From JAFMIX01 sp031371425 (GTDB taxonomy: Bacteria > Verrucomicrobiota > Verrucomicrobiia > Limisphaerales > JAFMIX01), in assembly GCA_031371425.1 (NCBI GenBank), contig JANMJO010000029.1, positions 1-6,622 on the forward strand: DNA of 6,622 nucleotides. The letters are read 5' to 3'. Positions 1 to 6,399 of this stretch are shown piece after piece (position 1 is the first letter of the stretch; each line of letters begins with the position of its first letter). The position numbers were made by a program, and so were the translations under genes. The notes below the pieces were generated by a model. It made no database searches. It was not told where the DNA came from and worked only from the letters and a program-made list of their open reading frames with translations.

Positions 1-110
1 AACATCGCGCTCGTGACCGGGTTGCGGCTGAACGGATTCGCGACGACGAGCGCGCCACACGCGAGCGTCAGGAACGCGAAGACGTAAAATAAAATGTCGG
101 TTATTGCCAT
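1..110 (-). CDS. nuoJ: NADH-quinone oxidoreductase subunit J, N-terminal 36 codons (runs off the window)
   Basis: NuoJ is a membrane subunit of the complex I proton-pumping arm. Only the first 36 residues lie in the window. They begin MAITDILFYVFAFLTLACGA and continue with a second half rich in V, A, N and P (VVANPFSRNPVTSAM). This is the first transmembrane helix followed by the short NP-containing turn seen in NuoJ proteins. The ATG at 108-110 is the only sensible start, and no clear Shine-Dalgarno precedes it. The position directly downstream of nuoI on the same strand matches the usual nuoI-nuoJ order and supports the call despite the short length. The gene is separated from nuoI by 169 bp filled largely by a palindromic repeat, unlike the tight spacing elsewhere in the operon. 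Identification rests on the N-terminal pattern and the gene order. Confidence 0.85.
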   Translation of the reverse strand, partial: MAITDILFYVFAFLTLACGALVVANPFSRNPVTSAM

Positions 111-125
111 GCTTAACTGTTCTGA

Positions 126-276
126 AACCACGAATGAACACCAATGGACACGAATGAAAGGCAGGTTCGGAGTTCCGCCTTTAGGCGGTCCGCGCTTCCA
201 AGCCATCCGAGCCATCCGAGCCGCCTAAAGGCGGAACTCCAAACAGATTCGTGTTTATTCGTGTTCATTCGTGGTT
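126..276. repeat. Composite nested inverted-repeat element between nuoI and nuoJ
   Basis: This 151 bp element fills most of the nuoI-nuoJ gap. It starts 3 bp beyond the nuoI stop codon and ends 15 bp before the nuoJ start. Outer arms of 30 bp at 126-155 and 247-276 are inverted repeats with 3 mismatches. Each arm is built from 10-bp units of consensus CACGAATGRA. Nested inside is a perfect 20-bp inverted repeat (169-188 and 221-240), and inside that two tandem copies of GCCATCCGA (202-219). No transposase is encoded. The element looks like a non-autonomous, REP/MITE-like intergenic repeat. It will be transcribed with the operon and can fold as RNA. There is no T-run after the stem on the minus strand, so it is not a standard intrinsic terminator. 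That it is dispersed in the genome is an inference from its architecture. Confidence 0.85.
169..240. repeat. Perfect 20-bp inverted repeat with self-complementary arms (hairpin core)
   Basis: The arms 169-188 (GGAGTTCCGCCTTTAGGCGG) and 221-240 are exact reverse complements separated by 32 bp. Each arm also contains its own small hairpin: CCGCCT and AGGCGG around a 2-nt loop, at 175-188 and 221-234. The sequence can therefore form one long stem or two small hairpins, a property typical of REP-type palindromes. The 32-bp loop holds the GCCATCCGA tandem duplication. Confidence 0.85.
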
Positions 277-279
277 GCC

Positions 280-822
280 TTAAACCTTCACCGGAAAACT
301 TTCCTGCTCCTTCGCTTCGTCGGCTTTGTGTTTCCATTTCTGAACGCCAGCGTGAACGCCGCCGAGTTCGAGGAGTTTTTCTTTGTTGTAAATCATTTCC
401 GCGCGGCTCGTGCCGGTGAGCGAATAATCTTTTTGCAGGAAGATCGCTTCCTCGGGACAGACTTCCTGGCAGAAGCCGCAGAAGATGCAGCGCAGCATGT
501 CGATCTCAAATTCCTGGGGCATCTTCTCCGCGTTCGGACGATCCGCGAGCTGGCCCGCCGGGCCGGGCGGGATAATCTTGATGGCCTTGGGCGGGCAGAC
601 GAATTCGCAGAGCTGGCAGCTCACGCACTTGGTGTTGCCTTCCTGATCCTTCACGAGATACGGCGCGCCACGATAACCCTCGGGCACGACCCATTTCTCC
701 TCGGGATACTGCATCGTCACTTTCTTGCTGAAGAAATGGCGAATGGTGACTTTGAACCCGCCGATGATGGCCGGCAGGTAAAGCCGTTCCCAAAGATTCA
801 ATGCTTTGCGTTTAACGATCAT
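280..822 (-). CDS. nuoI: NADH-quinone oxidoreductase subunit I (two [4Fe-4S] ferredoxin-like)
   Basis: NuoI carries clusters N6a and N6b, passing electrons from NuoG towards cluster N2 and quinone in the hydrophilic arm of complex I. The 180-residue product has two classic motifs: C66-C69-C72-C76 (CVSCQLCEFVCP) and C112-C115-C118-C122 (CIFCGFCQEVCP), both of the CxxCxxCxxxCP type. The N-terminal stretch of about 30 residues with ERLYLPAIIGGFKVTIRHFF is the amphipathic membrane-contact helix of the family. The C-terminal tail (about residues 135-180) is charged and less conserved. Length is normal for the family. The ATG at 820-822 lies one base after the nuoH TAA, giving TAACATG, so translation is probably coupled. 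The Shine-Dalgarno is weak. No defect seen. Confidence 0.97.
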   Translation of the reverse strand: MIVKRKALNLWERLYLPAIIGGFKVTIRHFFSKKVTMQYPEEKWVVPEGYRGAPYLVKDQEGNTKCVSCQLCEFVCPPKAIKIIPPGPAGQLADRPNAEKMPQEFEIDMLRCIFCGFCQEVCPEEAIFLQKDYSLTGTSRAEMIYNKEKLLELGGVHAGVQKWKHKADEAKEQESFPVKV

Positions 823-823
823 G

Positions 824-1912
824 TTATTTGCCGCTCTGCCACCAGAGCCAGATGGCGGTGACCAAAATGTTCGCCAGCGCGGCGGGAATGAACCGACGCC
901 AGCCCAAATCCATCAGTTGATCATACCGGAAACGCGGCCACATCCACCGCACCCAGACGAACATCACGAGAAAGGCTAGGACCTTCGCCAAGAAAATCGC
1001 GATGTGCGCGATGCCGCCCAGCAACGTCGTGGCCGCGTGGTCGAGGCCGAAGAACGGCAGAGTCCAGCCGCCGAAGAACAACGTGACCATCATCGCCGAC
1101 ACGAGGATCATGTTGGCGTATTCGCCCATGAAGAAGAGCGCGAATTTGATGGAGCTGTATTCGATGTTGTAACCGCCCGCGAGTTCCTGTTCGGCTTCGG
1201 GCAGGTCGAACGGCGTGCGGTTTGTTTCCGCAAACGCGGCGACGAGGAAGATGACGAACGCCAGCAACGTCATCGGGCTTTGGAGGATGAACCAGTTCGG
1301 CAGCAGCGGCAGCCACTTCGCCGTGCCGGTCTGCGCCTGGATGACGTCGCTCAAATTCAGGCTGCCCACGATCATGAACAGCGGGATGACGCTCATGCCC
1401 ATGGCGATCTCGTAGGAAATCATCTGCGCTGTCGAGCGGATGCCACCGAGGAACGGGAACTTGGAATTACTCGCGTAGCCCGCCAGCACGATGCTGTAAA
1501 CGCCGAGCGAGACGATGCCGAAAGTGTAGAGGATGCCGACGTTCAAGTCGGCCAGCACCATGGACTGGTTGCCGATTTTTGAGCCGAAGGGAATCACCGC
1601 GAGGTTCAGGATCGCGGGCATCAGGCAAATCGCGGGCGCGAGGACGTAATAGATTTTCCGCACGTGCGCCGGCGTCACCTCCTCTTTGAAAAACGCCTTC
1701 ACCGCGTCGCACGCCGGCTGCAACAGCCCGAACGGCCCCGCGCGGTTCGGCCCGATGCGGTCCTGGATGAACGCGGAAACCTTCCGCTCCACCAGCACGA
1801 CGTAGGCGACCATAAACATCATCACCGAGAATGCGCCGATGACCTTCACCGCCGTGAACAGCAGGAGCTGTCCCGTCGGAGTCTTCAGCCAATCTATGGT
1901 CGCCTGGATCAT
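824..1912 (-). CDS. nuoH: NADH-quinone oxidoreductase subunit H (quinone-site membrane subunit)
   Basis: NuoH anchors the hydrophilic arm and forms much of the quinone-binding chamber and the entry to the proton path. The 362-residue product is hydrophobic, with about eight predicted helices (roughly 16-41, 91-109, 123-146, 167-187, 208-227, 257-281, 295-317, 336-358). Signature segments are present: ERKVSAFIQDRIGPNRAGPF at 42-61, running into GLLQP; SYE around E168; and AETNRTPFDLPEAEQELAGG at 228-247, followed by the YNIEYSS segment. These acidic and arginine-rich loops are the family hallmarks near the quinone site. Length is within the usual range and above the roughly 325 residues of the enterobacterial form. 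The ATG at 1910-1912 follows the nuoG TAG by 3 nt (TAGAAAATG), with only a weak purine-rich Shine-Dalgarno, consistent with coupling to nuoG. Nothing suggests it is broken. Confidence 0.98.
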   Translation of the reverse strand: MIQATIDWLKTPTGQLLLFTAVKVIGAFSVMMFMVAYVVLVERKVSAFIQDRIGPNRAGPFGLLQPACDAVKAFFKEEVTPAHVRKIYYVLAPAICLMPAILNLAVIPFGSKIGNQSMVLADLNVGILYTFGIVSLGVYSIVLAGYASNSKFPFLGGIRSTAQMISYEIAMGMSVIPLFMIVGSLNLSDVIQAQTGTAKWLPLLPNWFILQSPMTLLAFVIFLVAAFAETNRTPFDLPEAEQELAGGYNIEYSSIKFALFFMGEYANMILVSAMMVTLFFGGWTLPFFGLDHAATTLLGGIAHIAIFLAKVLAFLVMFVWVRWMWPRFRYDQLMDLGWRRFIPAALANILVTAIWLWWQSGK

Positions 1913-1915
1913 TTT

Positions 1916-3616
1916 CTAAATTTTCACCGTCACGCCCGTGTTGCCGAGGCCAGCCCACGTCAAACCGTGGAACGCCGGCACATCTGCCGCCATCGCGTTG
2001 AACAAACCCTCAATCGTCGCAAAACTTTTCTCGCCGGTGACGCCAGCCACGAGCGCGTTCAGGAAATCCCATTCCGCCCGCGCATCGCCGATAGCTTCCA
2101 CCGCCTTCATGAACTTCTGCACGCGGCCTTTCGCGTTCGTGAACGAACCGCGCTTCTCGGCGGCGGCGCAGCCGGGCAGCAAGTAATGCGCGCGCCTCGT
2201 CGTCTCGCTCGGCCGGACATCGCTCACGATGAGCGTTTCCAGCTTGAGCAACATTTCCGGCGCGATGCCGTGCAGGGTCACATCCTCGCCGAACACGATG
2301 AGCGTCTTGATTTTTCCGCTGCGGATGCCTTCGGCGATCATTGAAATCTTGAGGCCCGCGCCCATGCCGGTGATTCCTGTCAACCGCGCTCCGGCCTTGT
2401 TCGGCGTGCGGTCGGTGTTGAGCAGCAGCCCGTCGCCCTCGCCCAGATGCTGCACCGAATCGGTCAGCGCGCCCAGTTTTGTGGCGAGCTTCCGCAACAA
2501 CCACAACTCCTCGTTCGTCTGCTGCGACGACGCGATGATGGCAGCCGAGCCCTGCGGAATTTTCTTCAACCGCGCGGTAATCTCGCCCAGCGCGATGCTC
2601 CAAGTCGTCTTCTCGCGGTCGCCGTCGGCGACTTTGTGGCGGACTTCGGCAAGCCGCGGCGACTGCTGAATCCATTTGTAATTCAGCCGGCCGAAATCGC
2701 ACATCCACGAGCTGTTGACCGCGTCGTTGTCGCGCGGCGTGAGGCGGTAAATCTTTTCCTCGCGCGCGCCGATGGTGATGTTGCAGCCCGTCGCACAACT
2801 CGTGCAGATGCTCTTGGTTTCCTTCAAGAACCACACGCGCATCTGGAAGCGAAAATCTTTCGACGTCAGCGCGCCGACCGGGCAGAGGTCCACCGTGTTG
2901 AGCGTGTAGTTGTTGTCGAACGGCAAACCGGGGAACGTGGCGATGGTGTTGTAGCTGCCGCGATTCACGATGCCGAGCGCGTCATCGCCCGCGACGTCCT
3001 TCGTGAACCGGATGCAGCGCGTGCAAAGAATGCAGCGTTCGGCGTCCAGCATGATGCGCGGGCCGAGGTCAACGGCCTTGGGCTTGTGAACCTTCGCCTC
3101 GACGAAGCGGCTCGCGCTCTGCCCGTAGTCCACGGAATATTCCTGGAGCTTGCACTCGCCGGCCTGGTCGCAGATCGGGCAGTCGAGCGGGTGATTAATC
3201 AGCAGCGATTCGAGCACGCCTTCGCGCATCGCCTTCACGGCGGGTGTGCTCGTGTAAATTTCCATGCCCGGCGAAACCGGCGTGGCGCAACCGATGGCCG
3301 GGCGCGGCGACTTCGCAATCTTCGGCGTGCCGTCGGGATTCAAAACCGGCTTGCGATCCGGGCCGAGCGCGGGCGTGCCGAACTCGACGAGGCACATGCG
3401 GCAATTGCCGGCGACGGGCAGCTTTGGGTGATAGCAATAATGCGGCACGTCCGTCCGCGCGATGTCGCAAGCTTGAAGCATCGTGGTCGGCACGGGGTTG
3501 CCCTGCCAATCCGGTGTGAGCTTCGGCACTTCGATTTCGCGCCCGTCCACCTTGACCTTAATCTTTTCGATCGCGGGCGGCGCGGGCTTAACTTCAGTTG
3601 TAGGTGCGGCGGACAT
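1916..3616 (-). CDS. nuoG: NADH-quinone oxidoreductase subunit G, short form with N7 cluster ligands
   Basis: NuoG forms the long Fe-S wire of the peripheral arm. The 566-residue product has a [2Fe-2S] ferredoxin domain (C61, C72, C75, C110), an N5-type motif H142-C146-C149-C155, an N4-type set C195-C198-C201 with C245, and a further CxxCxxxC set C271-C274-C278 with C306, matching the off-path N7 site. After this comes a molybdopterin-oxidoreductase-like domain to about residue 530, with LLPGCAAAEKRGSFTNAKGR at about 486-505, a segment typical of the family. Ligand sets are complete. The protein is shorter than common NuoG proteins (about 670-900 residues) because the C-terminal part is missing. 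The start at 3614-3616 (MSAAPTTEV) is preferred because its ATG overlaps the upstream stop as TAATG. An in-frame ATG at 3712 would add 32 residues read from the tail of the upstream gene. Confidence 0.96.
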   Translation of the reverse strand: MSAAPTTEVKPAPPAIEKIKVKVDGREIEVPKLTPDWQGNPVPTTMLQACDIARTDVPHYCYHPKLPVAGNCRMCLVEFGTPALGPDRKPVLNPDGTPKIAKSPRPAIGCATPVSPGMEIYTSTPAVKAMREGVLESLLINHPLDCPICDQAGECKLQEYSVDYGQSASRFVEAKVHKPKAVDLGPRIMLDAERCILCTRCIRFTKDVAGDDALGIVNRGSYNTIATFPGLPFDNNYTLNTVDLCPVGALTSKDFRFQMRVWFLKETKSICTSCATGCNITIGAREEKIYRLTPRDNDAVNSSWMCDFGRLNYKWIQQSPRLAEVRHKVADGDREKTTWSIALGEITARLKKIPQGSAAIIASSQQTNEELWLLRKLATKLGALTDSVQHLGEGDGLLLNTDRTPNKAGARLTGITGMGAGLKISMIAEGIRSGKIKTLIVFGEDVTLHGIAPEMLLKLETLIVSDVRPSETTRRAHYLLPGCAAAEKRGSFTNAKGRVQKFMKAVEAIGDARAEWDFLNALVAGVTGEKSFATIEGLFNAMAADVPAFHGLTWAGLGNTGVTVKI

Positions 3617-4893
3617 TAAAAATTCCAAACCAAATAAAAGACCCCCGATGGATTCGGCCCGCCGCGCGATTCGTCGCGCAACGTGCGGCTGATGGACGCT
3701 TTCAACGCCCAATGTTCATTGAACGTATAAACCGCGCCGAGCGTTGTCAGCACTTGATGATTCTTTTTGTCGAGCATCGGCGTCCAACCAAAGAGTTCCG
3801 TGCCGAGCGCGAAGTGGCTGTTGAACGAGTAGAGCGTGCCGATGCCGTAGTAGGCGACATCCGACACGCCCGGCTTGAACGCCATCTGGTAGCCGACTTC
3901 CACGAAGTTGTAGAAACGCCCGATGGTCTTGCCGAATTGCAGCGGCAACTGCGCTCGCCACACGCCGTCACCGAGTCCACGGTCTTTGTCGGAAGTGGGA
4001 AAATAAACTTTCGGCGCGATGCCGATGGCTGGCAGCCAACTGTTCGTGCTCTCATCAATGAAACGCCACTTCACTTTGAACTCCGTGTCCGCAAATCCAA
4101 AGACGCTTGGCCCGGTGGTTGGCTCTAACGTCCGTCCCGCCAGCGTGAGGTTGAGACGCACGTTCGGCACGACCGCGTAGTTCAAGTCGAGAATCGGTGC
4201 AGTCCAAGTGTTGCCGCCGGTGTTGTGTTCCGCCGTCATGCCGAACTTGATTTCCCAGCCGGGCGAAAACTCCGGGTCATCCGTGTAGAAAGGCGAATCT
4301 GCGCGGGCTTGGGCGGCGGCGAACGCGCCAAGCGCGAACAACCAGAAAACTTTTTTCAGTCCCGTCGCGCCGGGTCGCCGCATCTTGAGGTAGATGATGA
4401 TTCCCGAAACCGTCAGCAGCACCAACGCGAAAGCCCAACACATTGCGAGAACCAAACCGCCATCGCCGAACGCCTCGCCGCTGTGCAACCGCAGCAAGAA
4501 AGGTTTGTCCGTGTAAGCCTCCGTGTGCAAAAGCGCGCCGGTCTTGGCATCGAAAACAAACTTGCGGTCTTCGCCGCCGGAAGGCTTGCCCGTGTAAATG
4601 GTGACGGTCGGCTGGTCGCCCTTGAACGCAATCGTGACGCTGTCCACCGGAGTGCCACCCGCCTGTGACGCAGCCGTGGCAAAAGCTTTGGCGAGCGGTT
4701 CAGACCATTGTGCGGTGGGCGATTGCAGCGTGACCGGACTGACCAACGCGCGATTATGTTCACGCACTGCCTCGTCCGCTCCGAAAAATTCGGTGAAGGC
4801 GAGAATGAAGCCCGTGACCGACGCGAACAAAAGGAACAACGCGGCGGGAAAGCCGATCCACCGATGCCATTTGCGCCAGAATGCTTGGTTCAT
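3616..4893 (-). CDS. Fusion protein: N-terminal PepSY-type membrane domain plus C-terminal outer-membrane-like beta-barrel
   Basis: This 425-residue product is not a known complex I subunit. Residues 1-175 resemble short PepSY-associated membrane proteins. They show the RKWHRWIGF motif (7-15), TM1 at about 12-33, a periplasmic PepSY-like region (about 34-130), LHSGEAFGDGG (136-146) and TM2 at about 147-169 ending IYLKMRRP. Members of that family occur near iron-uptake receptors and ferric reductases. A positively charged loop (170-181) is followed by a hydrophobic stretch with an AxA-like end (QARA|DS, cut after about 198). Residues 199-425 start PFYTDDPEF and continue as alternating aromatic and polar strands ending in FYLVWNF, with a terminal Phe as in many outer-membrane barrels. 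They resemble the 'transporter'/MetA-phenol-degradation-like barrel proteins. The gene overlaps nuoF by ATGA and nuoG by TAATG and has a strong Shine-Dalgarno. The domain calls come from motif recognition. The substrate is unknown. Confidence 0.8.
   Translation of the reverse strand: MNQAFWRKWHRWIGFPAALFLLFASVTGFILAFTEFFGADEAVREHNRALVSPVTLQSPTAQWSEPLAKAFATAASQAGGTPVDSVTIAFKGDQPTVTIYTGKPSGGEDRKFVFDAKTGALLHTEAYTDKPFLLRLHSGEAFGDGGLVLAMCWAFALVLLTVSGIIIYLKMRRPGATGLKKVFWLFALGAFAAAQARADSPFYTDDPEFSPGWEIKFGMTAEHNTGGNTWTAPILDLNYAVVPNVRLNLTLAGRTLEPTTGPSVFGFADTEFKVKWRFIDESTNSWLPAIGIAPKVYFPTSDKDRGLGDGVWRAQLPLQFGKTIGRFYNFVEVGYQMAFKPGVSDVAYYGIGTLYSFNSHFALGTELFGWTPMLDKKNHQVLTTLGAVYTFNEHWALKASISRTLRDESRGGPNPSGVFYLVWNF
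4300..4350 (-). other. Internal signal-peptide-like segment within the PepSY/barrel fusion
   Basis: These codons encode residues 182-198 of the fusion protein, a short hydrophobic run (VFWLFALGAFAAA) ending QARA before DSPFY. It directly follows basic residues (KMRRP...LKK). This is the n-h-c layout of a Sec signal peptide with a plausible signal peptidase I site after A198. With TM1 and TM2 placing residues 170-181 in the cytoplasm, the topology is right for re-initiating export of the barrel half. Cleavage is predicted only. Confidence 0.6.
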
Positions 4894-6362
4894 CTGATAG
4901 CCTCCTCCGCTCGGCGCATGGCTTCTTCAGCGGAAACCGGATTGGCTTTGCCATCTCGAAAATTTTGTCGGCGGCGGTCAATTGCCTTGCGCGCTTCTTC
5001 ATCCGCTGCGCCTTTGGCGACGAATTCGTCTTTGAACTTCGCCACAAAACTTTGAACCGGCCACGAGCAGGCTTCGCCGAACGCGCAGATGGTGCGGCCG
5101 CCGGGAATGTTGTCGGCGATCTTCACGAGATAATCCGCGTCGCCCTTGCGGCCTTCGCCGTGGGTGAGGCGATGCAGCGTCTTGCTCATCCAGAGCGAGC
5201 CTTCGCGGCAGGGCGTACATTGGCCGCAGCTTTCGTGCGCGTAAAATTCGCTGATGTTCGCGAGCGCCTCGACGATGTCCACGCTGTCGTCCATCACGAT
5301 GATCGCGCTCGAACCGCTCATCGAACCGGCGGCGATGAGGGAATCAAAGTCGTAAGGCAAATCGAGCATGTCCACTTCCTGCTCGACATCTTTGCCATCC
5401 ACCTTGCGCTTGAGTTTGAACTTCTCGCCGGCTTTGAAAACTTTCGCCGACGAGCCGCCGGGGATGACGGCTTTGAGTTTTCGTCCTTCGAGCAAGCCGC
5501 CGCCGAACGCGGGATCGTTGATGAGCTGGCCGATTGTGGCTTTGCCGATTTCGATCTCGTAATAGCCGGGGCGTTTCACCTGGCCGCTGAGGCTGACGAT
5601 GCGTGTGCCGGTGTTGTTCGGTGTGCCGAGCTTCGCAAATTCGCCCGCGCCCATCGCGACGATGTGCTTCACGTTGCAGAGCGTCTCGACGTTGTTGACG
5701 ATGGTCGGGCACATGTAGAGGCCGAGCACCGCCGGAAAATACGGCGGCTTGATGCGCGGATAGGCGCGCTTGCCTTCGAGCGAATCGATGAGGCCGGTTT
5801 CCTCGCCGCAAATGTAAGCGCCCGCGCCACGATGGACGTGACTCTCCAGATCGTAGCCGCTGCCGAGAATATTTTTACCGAGGAAATTCTTCGCACGAGC
5901 TTCGGCCAACGCCGCATTGAGCAGCTTCGCGCCCTTCGGCATTTCGCCACGGATGTAGATGTAGGCGAGCTTCACGTCGTTCGCGAAGCACGAAATGATC
6001 ATGCCCTCGATCAACTGATGCGGATCTTTGTGGATGATCTGGCGATCCTTGAACGTGCCCGGCTCGGATTCGTCGGCGTTGCAGATGAGATAAATCGGTT
6101 TGTTGCTGCGACGATCCACAAAGCTCCACTTGAGCCCGCATGAGAAACCCGCGCCACCGCGACCACGCAAGCCGGACAGCTTCACGTCATCACGGATCTG
6201 TTCCTGTGGCGAAGCTTTCTTGCCGTCGGGCAAGTCCTTGGGCTGGATGGCGAGCGCCTTCTTGAGCGCGTCACAGCCACCGTGCCGCAAATAGCATTCG
6301 ATGTCGGGCGTGTAACCCGGTTTATCGGCGTGCTTCAAGATCAATTTGAATTCTTGCGGCAT
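4890..6362 (-). CDS. nuoF: NADH-quinone oxidoreductase subunit F (NADH- and FMN-binding, N3 cluster)
   Basis: NuoF binds NADH and FMN and starts electron transfer into complex I through cluster N3. In the 490-residue product the FMN/NADH glycine-rich loop is GLRGRGGAGF (64-73), followed by CNADESEPGTFKDR (94-107), HRGAGAYICGEETGLIDSLE (177-196) and NNVET (223-227). The N3 ligands are C379-C382-C385 (SCGQCTPCR) plus C426 (TICAFGEA). There is a lysine-rich insertion at about 308-333 between GGSSA and LPYDFDSL, and a charged C-terminal tail of about 45 residues after the N3 domain. The start at 6360-6362 (MPQEFK) is chosen over the in-frame ATG at 6404, whose extra 14 codons are read from the adjacent repeat. 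No good Shine-Dalgarno precedes it. The gene ends in a 4-bp ATGA overlap with the next gene. Confidence 0.97.
   Translation of the reverse strand: MPQEFKLILKHADKPGYTPDIECYLRHGGCDALKKALAIQPKDLPDGKKASPQEQIRDDVKLSGLRGRGGAGFSCGLKWSFVDRRSNKPIYLICNADESEPGTFKDRQIIHKDPHQLIEGMIISCFANDVKLAYIYIRGEMPKGAKLLNAALAEARAKNFLGKNILGSGYDLESHVHRGAGAYICGEETGLIDSLEGKRAYPRIKPPYFPAVLGLYMCPTIVNNVETLCNVKHIVAMGAGEFAKLGTPNNTGTRIVSLSGQVKRPGYYEIEIGKATIGQLINDPAFGGGLLEGRKLKAVIPGGSSAKVFKAGEKFKLKRKVDGKDVEQEVDMLDLPYDFDSLIAAGSMSGSSAIIVMDDSVDIVEALANISEFYAHESCGQCTPCREGSLWMSKTLHRLTHGEGRKGDADYLVKIADNIPGGRTICAFGEACSWPVQSFVAKFKDEFVAKGAADEEARKAIDRRRQNFRDGKANPVSAEEAMRRAEEAIR
4901..4908 (-). promoter_or_regulatory. Strong ribosome binding site for the PepSY/barrel gene, inside the nuoF end
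   Basis: The minus strand reads GGAGGAGG, 7 nt before the ATG at 4893. It is made of GAG GAG codons near the nuoF C-terminus. It is the only full-consensus Shine-Dalgarno next to a start in this window, and it supports both the choice of start and real expression of this gene. Confidence 0.8.
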
Positions 6363-6399
6363 GGTTAGTTCAAAGCCCCATTGGGGCGACCGATAATAG

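Noticed and set aside
169..240. Intrinsic terminator between nuoI and nuoJ
   Set aside because: The stem is strong but its loop is 32 nt and no T-run follows on the minus strand; a terminator here would also cut the nuo operon in two.
113..337. Minus-strand open frame of 74 codons across the nuoI end and repeat
   Set aside because: It overlaps the nuoI 3' end out of frame and its sequence (WLGWLG, KAELRT) is only the translation of the palindromic repeat.
2447..3619. Plus-strand open frame of 390 codons antisense to nuoG
   Set aside because: It is low-complexity A/R/V-rich sequence opposite a clearly conserved nuoG, so it is a shadow frame.
3617..3712. 32-codon N-terminal extension of nuoG from the ATG at 3712
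   Set aside because: It lies wholly inside the preceding gene and resembles no NuoG N-terminus; the TAATG start at 3616 leads straight into the ferredoxin domain.
4351..4356. A6 run (minus strand) as a programmed frameshift site in the fusion gene
   Set aside because: The zero frame reads Lys-Lys codons and stays open into the barrel. The heptamer A AAA AAG is not in the required phase, and no clear stem-loop was identified after it.
4881..6143. Plus-strand open frame of 420 codons antisense to nuoF
   Set aside because: It is a shadow of nuoF caused by high-GC codon bias; composition is rich in A, R, E and D with no recognisable domain, and nuoF is unambiguous.
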